A program made the position numbers and the translations under genes. Below are positions 1-8,209 of a stretch of DNA of 50,966 nt, piece by piece. How positions within the stretch are numbered: the stretch's first letter is position 1; each line of letters starts with the position of its first letter. Origin of the DNA: Hyphomicrobiales bacterium (lineage in GTDB: Bacteria > Pseudomonadota > Alphaproteobacteria > Rhizobiales > Rhizobiaceae); assembly GCA_900473205.1 (NCBI GenBank), contig UCLB01000044.1, positions 1 to 50,966 on the forward strand, written 5' to 3'. The notes under the pieces are model-generated. The model ran no database searches and was not told the DNA's origin. It saw only the letters and a list, made by a program, of their open reading frames with translations.

Positions 1-1259
1 TTGCGGACGACATCACCGGACTGTTCTGCACCGGTGCGAGCACGGGCGACCAGCTGACCGGCCTCCTGTGCACGCTTGGTCGAATCCTTCACCGTTGTGG
101 TGATTTCCTCGAGAGCTGCTGCGGTTTCTTCGACAGACGCTGCCTGCTGCTCGGTACGCTTGGCCAGATCATCGGCAGCCGAGCGGATTTCATTGGCACC
201 GGCATCGATACCCCGGGCGTTTTCGGCCACGCGGCTCAGCGCCGTCTGAAGCTTCTCGGCAGAGGAGTTGAAGTTGCTACGGACGGCATCCAGGTGGGCC
301 GCGAAGGGCTGGCTGATGCGATAGGAGACATCACCGTCTGACAGGCGAGAAAGGGCGGCAGCGAGATTATCGACAGCAAAGCTGGTGTCTGCGGCTTCCT
401 TGGCTTTCTGCTCTTCGCGGGCAATACGCTCCTTTTCGGATACGCTACGGTTGGCCTCAGCTTCCGCTTCAAGGCGCTCGCGGTCAATCGCATTCTGGCG
501 GAATACTGAAACAGCAGCAGCCATGGCGCCGATTTCATCTTTTCTGTCACCATGCGGCACCTCGCCGGACGTATCCCCAGCAGCCAGCGTGTTCATCGAA
601 GAGGTGATCTCGGCGATGGGCCGTGCAATTTTTCGGAAACTGAAGATGGAAGCAAATATACCGATAACACCAACAATGGTCGCCAGTATGACTGCAGCCA
701 GGAAGGAGAAACGTGCAATTGCGTTAGCTTCGTTAACAGCAGCCTGCCCGTTGGCCTTGTTCAAAGCAATCATCTCGGAGAATTGGTGCACCGCATTGGT
801 ACCCAAAACGGTCATTTCCTTGACCTTTACTTTAGCCTCTTCGTCCTTTCCCGCCCTTTTTAGTTCGATAAGTTGCTCGCCGGCTTTTTCATATTCATTA
901 ATCGCCCCATCCGTCGCAATTGCAGCGTTCTTCATGCCTTGCGTGGCGAGGCTTGCGGTATAGGTGCCGAAGGCACGTCTGCGCGCATCGATAGCCGTTT
1001 GAAGCGGCCCCTGGAAATTGGCGATTTCTGCGTCGTTTTGCGCACCGAGAATGAATGCATAATTGCGACGAACATCACCAAGCAGACGATCCAGTTCCGC
1101 GATTTCGATCGACCGAGACAGGCGCAAACTCATTTTATCAACCTGCTGCTGAAGCGCGTTGACTGAGTACATGGAGAACAGACCCTGCCCAACGCCAAGC
1201 AAAACGACAATGGCGAACAACATAGGCAGAAGCGTTTTGATGCGAATATTACTAAGCAT
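1..1259 (-). CDS. methyl-accepting chemotaxis protein (C-terminus cut by window edge)
   Basis: The minus strand encodes 419 residues from ATG at 1259 to the window edge with no stop, so the C-terminal part is missing. The N-terminus MLSNIRIKTLLPMLFAIVVL is a first membrane segment. A helical ligand-binding region of about 165 residues follows, with a second membrane segment near residues 184-206 (FLAAVILATIVGVIGIF). A HAMP linker (FRKIARPIAEITSSM) and a long charged helix with a second HAMP-like stretch come next. The visible end shows the start of the methylation and signalling helices (KRTEQQAASVEETAAALEEI), typical of alphaproteobacterial MCPs. The protein would sense a ligand across the inner membrane and signal to CheA/CheW. 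The ligand is unknown. The conserved hairpin tip lies outside the window. Confidence 0.95.
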   Translation of the reverse strand, partial: MLSNIRIKTLLPMLFAIVVLLGVGQGLFSMYSVNALQQQVDKMSLRLSRSIEIAELDRLLGDVRRNYAFILGAQNDAEIANFQGPLQTAIDARRRAFGTYTASLATQGMKNAAIATDGAINEYEKAGEQLIELKRAGKDEEAKVKVKEMTVLGTNAVHQFSEMIALNKANGQAAVNEANAIARFSFLAAVILATIVGVIGIFASIFSFRKIARPIAEITSSMNTLAAGDTSGEVPHGDRKDEIGAMAAAVSVFRQNAIDRERLEAEAEANRSVSEKERIAREEQKAKEAADTSFAVDNLAAALSRLSDGDVSYRISQPFAAHLDAVRSNFNSSAEKLQTALSRVAENARGIDAGANEIRSAADDLAKRTEQQAASVEETAAALEEITTTVKDSTKRAQEAGQLVARARTGAEQSGDVVR

Positions 1260-1791
1260 GACTATATCCCTTATTGGACGCGTAATTCCTCCCAAATACG
1301 CATGTGGAGCTGTGTTCTGAGCACACTGGATGCCGCTCAGACGTGAAAGTGGTGCCGTTGGGCAATCTTACTCTGACATTCCGGCAGCTATTGCGGTTGC
1401 AGGCATTTGTTATACCTTCGACTGCAATGAAGAGCGCTTGCAAAAAAATCGCGTATTTCGGGAAAGACATGTATCCTCTGATAAGCGCTTCAAGCAAACA
1501 GGAATGACACATCACGTCACTCAATAGCTTGAGCGACGACCATCGTGCTGCCAGAATGGAGGGTACTTCTTCATGAAGCGGTATGGCCCTAAGTTTGGGC
1601 AAAAGTTGTTTAAGCAGAGTTAACGGGGAGCCCCTTTATTTGCGAAATAACTCAACAAATTCAGTGGCCTTAGGTTAGATAATTCAAATAAATTAAGTTT
1701 GATATTTCTCACGTAACGTAAGTTCAGCGGCGCTAGAAAAGAATAAGTTGCATTGGAATCAATATTGTCCTTTGTCAAATTTCCTCGGTTT
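1260..1791. other. 532-base intergenic region, no convincing gene
   Basis: This stretch separates the chemoreceptor gene from the secretion adaptor gene; both genes are on the minus strand. It is more AT-rich than its neighbours, especially 1640-1760. It must hold the promoter for the chemoreceptor gene near 1260-1400, but I cannot name the hexamers with confidence. Short open frames on both strands lack a ribosome site and have cysteine-rich, non-protein-like composition. I see no tRNA or repeat. Confidence 0.5.
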
Positions 1792-3102
1792 TTACTCTTC
1801 TCGAAATGCGCGGTTGATCTGGTCAGACAGCGGTTTCATGAGATAAGACAGCGCAGTTCTGTCTCGCGTTTTTATCATTGCTTCTGCTGGCATGCCTGGA
1901 ACAAGCGTCAAATCTTTCAACCTTGCCAATTCAGGCTCAGCAACCGTAAGACGCACCACATAATAAGAAGCCCCGGTCCTTTCATTCGTGGCTAAATCTG
2001 GAGCGATGCGCGTGACACGGGCGTTTAGTTGCGGGGTTGTTCGCTGGCTGAATGCAGACATGCGCAGCACCGCTTCGTGGCCGATGCTGATCTGGTCGAT
2101 ATCCTTCGGCGCGATCTGTACCTCAAGCGCCAGCTCATCCCCCTCAGGCACGATGGACATGATGTCTTCTGCCGGGCTGATGACACCGCCAATCGTGTGC
2201 ACCATGAGCTGATGCACCGCGCCGGATTGGGGGGCGACGATGTCGATGCGCTTCAAACTGTCTTCGGCGGAAATCTTGCGTTCCACATATTCGCCGATCT
2301 GCGCCTGCACTTCGCGCAACTCCCGCCCCACTTCGGATTTCAGATCCTGATCGACCTGTAGAATTTGCAGCTGCGTCTCTGCAATACGCCCGCCAACCTG
2401 TGCCTGATAGGCGATCTTTTCGCCGCGCTCACCGCCAAATGTCGCAATCTGCGTTTTCAGGCTGTTCAGGCGTTGGTCAGAGACGACGCCCTGTTCCCTC
2501 AACGAACTTAAAGAGGCAATTTCCTTCTTCAGAACGTCTATGCCCTGCGCATAGGCCGTTTCCTGCGCCTTCAGGCCTTCGATTTCGTAATGCGACTGGG
2601 CAATGCGCTCAAGAAGCTGAGCCTTCTTGCCTTGCCGGGATTCCTCGCGAAACTCGAAAAGCCGGGTTTCGCTGTGGATGGCCGACGCCACATCCGGGTC
2701 TCCACGTCGAGCCAGAAGCTCACTGGGATAGGATATCTGTTCCATATCATCCCGCTCGGCTTCCAGTCGCGACAGCCGTGCCGTCAACTCATCAAGCCTT
2801 TTGGTGACGATGGCCAGATTGGCGCGGGTTTGGGTGGCATCCAGCCGCATCACCACATCGCCCGCCTTCACGACATCGCCATCCCGAACCAGAATTTCCC
2901 CCACCACACCGCCGGTGGGGTGCTGCACTTTCTTGACGTAGGAATCGACCACGAAGTGACCGGACGCGACGACCGCACCGGAAAGCGAGGTGACGGATGC
3001 CCATGCTCCTGCCCCACCCACTAGCACCACGCCCATGACGACGCCCGCAAGCAGATGAGCCCGGATGGACCGAGAGACATCAAAAGCCTTAATGTTTGAC
3101 AT
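1792..3102 (-). CDS. type I secretion membrane fusion protein (HlyD/PrtE/PrsE family)
   Basis: 436 residues starting at ATG 3102 (MSNIKAFDVSRSIRAHL). This start is chosen over an upstream in-frame codon because GGAGGA lies about 8 bases before it. It overlaps the end of the ABC gene by 14 bases. A single membrane anchor (about residues 17-39) is followed by a biotinyl-lipoyl half-motif (VGEILVRDGDVVKAGDVVMRL) and long coiled-coil hairpins (about 90-290). The second lipoyl half (IVAPQSGAVHQLMVHTIGGV) and a beta-barrel domain complete the HlyD architecture. It bridges the inner-membrane ABC exporter and an outer-membrane TolC-type channel. The context gives a PrsDE/PrtDE-type exporter. No substrate gene with RTX repeats and no outer-membrane channel gene is seen in the window. 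Confidence 0.93.
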   Translation of the reverse strand: MSNIKAFDVSRSIRAHLLAGVVMGVVLVGGAGAWASVTSLSGAVVASGHFVVDSYVKKVQHPTGGVVGEILVRDGDVVKAGDVVMRLDATQTRANLAIVTKRLDELTARLSRLEAERDDMEQISYPSELLARRGDPDVASAIHSETRLFEFREESRQGKKAQLLERIAQSHYEIEGLKAQETAYAQGIDVLKKEIASLSSLREQGVVSDQRLNSLKTQIATFGGERGEKIAYQAQVGGRIAETQLQILQVDQDLKSEVGRELREVQAQIGEYVERKISAEDSLKRIDIVAPQSGAVHQLMVHTIGGVISPAEDIMSIVPEGDELALEVQIAPKDIDQISIGHEAVLRMSAFSQRTTPQLNARVTRIAPDLATNERTGASYYVVRLTVAEPELARLKDLTLVPGMPAEAMIKTRDRTALSYLMKPLSDQINRAFREE

Positions 3103-5020
3103 CGCTGCTGTCCTCCGTTTCCACCTCACTTGCAGTGACCTCATCAGACTGAACTGCCTGCTGGGCCACGGCGCGGAGCGGTCTTACGCCGTAACCCGTC
3201 GCCGCGAAACTTTTGGCAGGCGGCGTGGCTGCGACGCTGCTTTTGAGAACTCTGGACAGGACCTCATCTCGCGGCCCGAACGCCTTTTGTTGCCCGTTTT
3301 CCATCACCATCACCAGATCGACGACACCGATGGCGCTTGGCCGGTGCGCCACGACCATGGCAATGCCGCCCCTTGCGCGAACGGATGCAATGGCGTTGAC
3401 CACAGCCGCCTCCCCCTCCGCATCCAGATTGGCGTTGGGTTCATCCAGAACCACAATAAATGGATCGCGATACAGCGCGCGGGCCAGGCCGATGCGCTGC
3501 CTTTGCCCGGCGGAGAGCGCAGAGCCTGCTTCACCGATGCGGGTTTCATAGCCCTTCTCGAAACGCAGGATCAGTTCGTGGGCGCCTGCCGCTTTCGCAG
3601 CAGCAACAATCGCTGCGGGATCGACCTCATCATCGAAGCGGGAAATGTTGTCAGCGATGGTCCCATCGAAAAGCTCCACGCCTTGCGGCAGATAGCCCAT
3701 GTGCCGCCCAAGCACCTCACGATCCCATTGGTCGAGACTGGCGCCATCGAGCCGAACCTTGCCGGACGCTGGCACCCAGGCATTGACCAGCACCCGCGCA
3801 AGCGTCGATTTCCCAGAGCCCGATGAACCGATGACACCGAGCGCACTGCCTGCCCGCAACATGAAATTCAGCCCGGCAACCGTAGGCTTCGTTTCTCCCG
3901 GCGGCACGATGACCACGCCTTCGACGCGCAGGTCTCTCACGGGCACAGGCAAAGCCGTGACCGGTCGGTCCTGCGGAATTTTCGCCAGCAAATCCTGTAA
4001 ACGGCTCCAGCTTTGGCGCGCCATCAAAAACGGTTTCCAGTTGCCAATCGCCAAATCCACCGGTGCCAGCGCCCGCCCCATCATGATGGAGCTTGCAATC
4101 ATCACACCGCTGCTGACTTCCTGCCGAATGACGAGATAGGCACCAACAGCGAGGATGGAGGATTGCAGCATGATGCGCAGCATTTTGGACATGCCACCCA
4201 AGGTATTCGAAACATCCCCAGCCGCCCTGTTAGCCGTTAGATAGTTGACATTCGCGTCACCCCAGCGGGATGCGATACGCTTCCCCATGCCCATGGACTG
4301 GATGACTTCGGCGTTGCGCCGAGCCCCCTCCAGCAAACCGTTGCGATGCATGTTGTGACTGATCGTATCGCGGATCGGCTTCTGTGACAGGGCATTGGTC
4401 AACAACGTCAGCGCGATTAAAACGATCGCTCCGACCAGCACGGTCATGCCGATCCAGAAATGGAAGAGAAAGCAAATGCCGAGATAAAGCGGCATCCATG
4501 GCAGATCAAAAAGCGCAGTCGGCCCCTGCCCCGATAAAAAACCGCGAACATTATCCAGGTCGCGCAGCGGCTGAAGCCCGTCCCCCGGCATCCGTCTGAT
4601 CAGCGGCAAACGCACAACCGCATCATGCACGCGGCCCGACAGCTGATTGTCGAACTGCTCGCCAATACGCAACAAAACACGCGACCGGATGATTTCAAGC
4701 ACCGCCTGCACCATGAACATAGCGGCGGCCAGAATGGCCAGACCAATAAGCGTTTCGACGCTGCCGCTGCCCAGCACGCGGTCATAGACCTGCAGCATGA
4801 AAAGAGGAGATGTCAGCGCCAACACATTCACGACACCGCTGATCAGGGCGATGGCTGAAATGACCCATTTGAATGACGGAGCATCCGCGGCAGCCCTGTG
4901 CTGCGACGGTGACTGTTGGAAAAATCCGAACACATTCTTTTCCGTGGGTTCAAGTCGTGATGTCGACGCCACCGGCAATCCAAAGTCTTTCCGGTAACAC
5001 CCGCTCTTGCGTCGCCCCAA
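3089..5020 (-). CDS. type I secretion ABC transporter, permease-ATPase fusion (PrtD/PrsD family)
   Basis: 643 residues if the TTG at 5020 is used. A GTG at 4972 (VASTSRLEPTEK) would give 627 residues, and the start is uncertain. The six-helix exporter domain spans about residues 50-330 (first helix KWVISAIALISGVVNVLAL). It lacks an N-terminal C39 peptidase or peptidase-like domain, as in the PrtD group. The ATPase domain has Walker A GSSGSGKS, signature LSAGQRQR, Walker B FIVVLDEP and the switch histidine in VVAHRPS. A low-complexity C-terminal tail of about 60 residues extends past the usual family end. It powers export of an unprocessed C-terminal-signal protein together with the adaptor at 1792-3102, with which its 3' end overlaps. 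Confidence 0.93.
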   Translation of the reverse strand: MGRRKSGCYRKDFGLPVASTSRLEPTEKNVFGFFQQSPSQHRAAADAPSFKWVISAIALISGVVNVLALTSPLFMLQVYDRVLGSGSVETLIGLAILAAAMFMVQAVLEIIRSRVLLRIGEQFDNQLSGRVHDAVVRLPLIRRMPGDGLQPLRDLDNVRGFLSGQGPTALFDLPWMPLYLGICFLFHFWIGMTVLVGAIVLIALTLLTNALSQKPIRDTISHNMHRNGLLEGARRNAEVIQSMGMGKRIASRWGDANVNYLTANRAAGDVSNTLGGMSKMLRIMLQSSILAVGAYLVIRQEVSSGVMIASSIMMGRALAPVDLAIGNWKPFLMARQSWSRLQDLLAKIPQDRPVTALPVPVRDLRVEGVVIVPPGETKPTVAGLNFMLRAGSALGVIGSSGSGKSTLARVLVNAWVPASGKVRLDGASLDQWDREVLGRHMGYLPQGVELFDGTIADNISRFDDEVDPAAIVAAAKAAGAHELILRFEKGYETRIGEAGSALSAGQRQRIGLARALYRDPFIVVLDEPNANLDAEGEAAVVNAIASVRARGGIAMVVAHRPSAIGVVDLVMVMENGQQKAFGPRDEVLSRVLKSSVAATPPAKSFAATGYGVRPLRAVAQQAVQSDEVTASEVETEDSSDVKH

Positions 5021-5218
5021 AGACCGTCCTGATCGAGTATCGCGAAATCGCCGGTCTGCTGGCTAAGATGGTTTGGAGCGTAGCCCAAAAATAGTCGTGG
5101 CAGCGGCGGCCTGTAAACCCCGATACCGTGTCAGTGGAAATTGAGGTAGACAAGAAAACTTGCATTGCGGCAGCGAGTTGCTAACATGCCAGACAGGTAA
5201 CAGCCAGGTGAGGCCAAT

Positions 5219-5962
5219 ATGGACGCTGCACGCACAGTCGAGCGAGGGACGTCACTCGCATCCAAGATCAGCACGGCCTTGCGGCGCGATCTGGTTGGAG
5301 GCGTCTTTCGTCCGGGTGATCGCCTGCCCAGCGAAAGCGCACTGACACGGGAATATTCCGTCAGTCGCACCGTGGTTCGCGAGGCTATCGCCATCCTGCG
5401 CGCGGACGGATTGGTCGAAGCCCGCAAGGGCGCCGGTATTTTCGCGCTGCAAATCCAGCAGGAAAAGGACGAACCCTTCAAGGATCTGACGACGGAACGG
5501 ATCTCCTCCGTCATAGAGCTTCTGGAACTGAGAACCGTCTTCGAAGTCGAGTCGGCGGGCCTTGCCGCCTCGCGCCGTTCGGCCACCCAGATCGAGGCCA
5601 TTCTTGACGCGCACAACAGGATTGGCGAGTGTCTTGAGAACGGCCAGCCGACCCGCGATGCGGATTTCGATCTTCATTTCAAAATCGCGGAAGCCACGCA
5701 AAACCGCCGCTTTCCAGAGTTTTTGCGCCTCATCAGATCAGGCATCATTCCGCGCGGAGAGCTGCAGGGCGCCGAACCCGGCTCACGCCCGAAGGACTAT
5801 AATCTGCATCTTCAGGAAGAACACGGACGCATTGTAGACGCCATTATCGAAGGCGATGCAGAGGCTGCCCGCGAGCAGATGCGCATCCATCTGCGCGGAA
5901 GCCTCGAACGCTACAAGGTGCTTTTGCGGTCCAAGACGGCCCATGTCGAAGACAAGGGCTGA
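5219..5962 (+). CDS. GntR-family (FadR-type) transcriptional regulator
   Basis: 247 residues from ATG 5219, with a purine-rich site (CCAGGTGAGG) just before it. The N-terminal winged helix-turn-helix (about residues 12-76) has the GntR signature: GGVFRPGDRLPSESALTREY, then VSRTVVREAIAILRADGLVE and KGAGIFA. The C-terminal half is the all-helical FCD effector domain. Its metal/ligand residues are visible: Asp in DADFDLHFKIAEAT with the following His, and the later His in LQEEHGRIVDAI and MRIHLRGSL. FadR-type regulators usually repress neighbouring catabolic or transport genes and are released by an organic-acid ligand. Its nearest partner is the ABC operon starting 337 bases downstream on the same strand, so local control is the simplest inference. 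The ligand is unknown. Confidence 0.93.
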   Translation: MDAARTVERGTSLASKISTALRRDLVGGVFRPGDRLPSESALTREYSVSRTVVREAIAILRADGLVEARKGAGIFALQIQQEKDEPFKDLTTERISSVIELLELRTVFEVESAGLAASRRSATQIEAILDAHNRIGECLENGQPTRDADFDLHFKIAEATQNRRFPEFLRLIRSGIIPRGELQGAEPGSRPKDYNLHLQEEHGRIVDAIIEGDAEAAREQMRIHLRGSLERYKVLLRSKTAHVEDKG

Positions 5963-6038
5963 AGCAGGCCTAAGAGACTCAGATTACGTTCAGATAACGC
6001 CACTCAGTCCACCTATGGTGCAGCGGTGCTGTATCTTT

Positions 6039-6145
6039 CTTCTCCTCGCCGGGGAGAAGGTCGGCCGAAGGCACGGATGAGGGGCTAGCTCTTCGTATCC
6101 ACCTACCCTGCCCCCCTCATCCAGCTGCCGCACCCTCTTCTCAAC
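6039..6145. repeat. imperfect palindromic intergenic repeat
   Basis: The left arm (about 6039-6084) reads TTCTTCTCCTCGCC, then GGGGAGAAGG and GGATGAGGGG. The right arm (about 6110-6145) carries the reverse complement in degenerate form (CCCCCCTCATCC, then CACCCTCTTCTC). The arms could fold into a long imperfect stem with about 25 bases between them. The motif of CTTCTCC...GGGGAGAAG joined to ATGAGGGG is of the sort found many times between genes in rhizobial genomes. Related motifs recur at 50385-50560 in this window. The exact family name and copy number cannot be settled without a genome search. Confidence 0.6.
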
Positions 6146-6212
6146 CGGCAGAACGCAAAAAGACGCGAAGCTCCTCGTCCCCAACCTGTCTCTTAACCCT
6201 CCAGCGTCACGC

Positions 6213-6256
6213 TTGACAGATACGACAACATGTGACAGATTTTTGAAAATTTGTCA
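6213..6256 (+). promoter_or_regulatory. candidate promoter with 24-base operator-like palindrome
   Basis: TTGACA at 6213-6218 matches the -35 consensus. The palindrome at 6233-6256 has arms TGACAGATTTTT and GAAAATTTGTCA and pairs at 20 of 24 positions. It covers the place where the -10 element would fall, about 45-65 bases upstream of the first permease start. This is where a repressor would block transcription. The FadR-type regulator gene immediately upstream is the natural candidate to bind it; that link is inference. Confidence 0.5.
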
Positions 6257-6299
6257 GACATGAAGCGCTCGCTTCGGGAGACTGGCAGAGGGAGGAAAT

Positions 6300-7322
6300 A
6301 TGCACATACGAAGCCCGCGCCTTGCCGGCGCGGCCGGGCAAATCGGCACCATTGCCATTACGCTGCTCGGCCTGCTTTTGCTCACCTTCTTCATCGGGCG
6401 TCTGATGCCTGCGGACCCGGTCCGTGCCATCGTCGGTGAAGATGCGACCCGCGAAACCTACGAGCAGGTTTTCCGCTCGCTGGGTCTCGACAAGCCAATC
6501 TGGCAGCAATTCTTCTATTATCTGGGGGATGTCTTCACCGGAAACTTCGGCACATCCATCAGAACCGGCCAACCTGTCATTCAGGATATCCTGCATGTCA
6601 TGCCCGCCACCATCGAGCTGGCGACATTCGCGATCATGATCGGCGCTGGTCTTGGCGTGCCCATGGGCGTCTTTGCGGCCGTCAACAAGGACCGCTGGCC
6701 GGACCATGTCGTTCGCGTCATCAGCCTGTTCGGCCATTCGATGCCAATTTTCTGGACGGGCATGATTGCACTTATCGTTTTCTACGCCAAACTCGATCTC
6801 GTCGGCGGCAGCGGTCGCATGGACCAGTTCTATATCGGCCTTGTCGATGAACGAACCGGCTTCCTGTTGATCGACAGCCTTCTGGCCGGAGACATGGATG
6901 TCTTCTGGTCCGCCGTGAACCATCTTATCCTTCCCGCCGCACTGCTGGGTTACTCATCCTCCGCCTACATAACCCGTATGACCCGCAGCTTCATGCTCGA
7001 CCAGCTCGGTCAGGAATATGTGACGACGGCGCGGGTGAAAGGTCTCTCCAGCCGGCAGACGATCTGGCGTCACGCATTCGCCAACATCCGCGTCCAGCTC
7101 GTCACCATCGTTGCGCTGGCCTATGGCTCGCTGCTGGAAGGCGCCGTGCTGATCGAAACCGTCTTCGCATGGCCGGGCTTTGGCCAGTATCTGACCAGCA
7201 ATCTCATCATCGGCGATATGAATGCGGTCATGACCTGCGTCCTGATTGTCGGCGTTATCTTCATCGGCCTCAATCTCCTGTCCGATATTCTTTACCGCTT
7301 CTTCGACCCGAGGACACGCTGA
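6300..7322 (+). CDS. ABC transporter permease, peptide/nickel class (DppB-like)
   Basis: 340 residues from ATG 6300, which follows a strong GGGAGGAAAT ribosome site. The N-terminal helix (IGTIAITLLGLLLLTFFIGR) is followed by the class motif MPADPVRAIVGEDA. The binding-protein-dependent permease domain then fills residues about 95-335, with the EAA-type loop ARVKGLSSRQTIWRHAFAN that contacts the ATPase. Six membrane helices are expected. It forms the channel with the partner permease that starts on the last base of its stop codon (TGATG). It is first in a four-gene operon with no substrate-binding protein, so the substrate cannot be read from context. Confidence 0.94.
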   Translation: MHIRSPRLAGAAGQIGTIAITLLGLLLLTFFIGRLMPADPVRAIVGEDATRETYEQVFRSLGLDKPIWQQFFYYLGDVFTGNFGTSIRTGQPVIQDILHVMPATIELATFAIMIGAGLGVPMGVFAAVNKDRWPDHVVRVISLFGHSMPIFWTGMIALIVFYAKLDLVGGSGRMDQFYIGLVDERTGFLLIDSLLAGDMDVFWSAVNHLILPAALLGYSSSAYITRMTRSFMLDQLGQEYVTTARVKGLSSRQTIWRHAFANIRVQLVTIVALAYGSLLEGAVLIETVFAWPGFGQYLTSNLIIGDMNAVMTCVLIVGVIFIGLNLLSDILYRFFDPRTR

Positions 7323-8206
7323 TGACCGCGCAAGCAGAAAAAATCAGGCTCCCCGCCTCCGTCAATGCGCTGAAGAACATCGTTCTTTTCCTGTTGCGCA
7401 GCCCGACGTCGACGTTCGGACTGCTCGTTCTCGCCATTCTGATCCTTGCAGCAGTCTTCGCACCGCTGATCGCCACGCACGACCCCTATGTGCAGGATTT
7501 GACGAATGTGCTGAAAGCGCCGGGTGATGGGCATTTCTTCGGTACGGATGAACTCGGTCGCGATATTTTCAGCCGCCTCGTCTTCGGCGCGCGCATCACG
7601 TTGACCATCATCTTCCTCGTCTCCATCGTGGTCGGCCCCATCGGCCTCATCATCGGCACCGCCTCGGGCTATCTTGGCGGCAAGTTCGATACGGTCATGA
7701 TGCGCATCACCGATATCTTCCTGTCCTTCCCAAGCCTGATCCTGTCGCTGGCCTTCGTTGCAGCGCTAGGCCCAAGCCTCAACAATGCAATCATTGCCAT
7801 CGCACTCACCTCATGGCCGCCGATTGCCCGCCTTGCCCGCGCCGAAGCCATGACCTTCCGCAATGCCGATTACATCGCAGCCGCCCGTCTGCAAGGTGCG
7901 TCGCCGATGCGCATCATCGTCAAGTCGATCATGCCTATGTGCCTGCCATCTGTTCTCATTCGCCTGACGCTGAACATGGCAACGGTCATCCTCACCGCAG
8001 CAGGTCTCGGCTTTCTCGGCCTCGGCGCGCAGCCACCTTTGCCGGAATGGGGCGCGATGATTGCAACGGGCCGTCGCTATATGCTGGACAATTGGTGGTT
8101 AGTAACGTTCCCCGGCGTGTCGATCCTCTCCGTCAGCCTTGCCTTCAACCTTCTGGGTGACGGTTTGCGCGATGCGCTGGATCCCAAGCAGATGAACCGG
8201 AGATAA
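7322..8206 (+). CDS. ABC transporter permease, peptide/nickel class (DppC-like)
   Basis: 294 residues starting at ATG 7322 (MTAQAEKIRLPASVNALKNI), one base inside the preceding stop codon. An in-frame upstream codon at 7169 is rejected because it lies well inside the first permease gene. The N-terminal helix (TFGLLVLAILILAAVFAPLIA) is followed by the DppC-type entry HFFGTDELGRDIFSRLVFGAR. The remaining helices are standard, with the ATPase-contact loop ARLQGASPMRIIVKSIMPM and the terminal signature LGFLGLGAQPPLPEWGAMI. It pairs with the upstream permease and is translationally coupled to it. Confidence 0.94.
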   Translation: MTAQAEKIRLPASVNALKNIVLFLLRSPTSTFGLLVLAILILAAVFAPLIATHDPYVQDLTNVLKAPGDGHFFGTDELGRDIFSRLVFGARITLTIIFLVSIVVGPIGLIIGTASGYLGGKFDTVMMRITDIFLSFPSLILSLAFVAALGPSLNNAIIAIALTSWPPIARLARAEAMTFRNADYIAAARLQGASPMRIIVKSIMPMCLPSVLIRLTLNMATVILTAAGLGFLGLGAQPPLPEWGAMIATGRRYMLDNWWLVTFPGVSILSVSLAFNLLGDGLRDALDPKQMNRR

Positions 8207-8209
8207 GCC

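Larger units (their letters stand above)
5963..6299. other. 337-base intergenic region: palindromic repeat plus promoter/operator of the ABC operon
   Basis: Two things are visible between the regulator and the ABC operon. From about 6039 to 6145 lies an inverted-repeat element of the Rhizobiaceae intergenic type. From 6213 to 6256 lies a likely promoter and operator. Both are listed separately. No open frame here looks like a protein. Confidence 0.6.

Noticed and set aside
1252..1602. 116-codon minus-strand open frame upstream of the chemoreceptor
   Set aside because: It overlaps the chemoreceptor start, is Cys-rich with no domain and no ribosome site.
4843..5088. 81-codon minus-strand open frame upstream of the ABC exporter
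   Set aside because: Part of its translation looks mildly protein-like, but it overlaps the exporter start region out of frame and has no support from a ribosome site.
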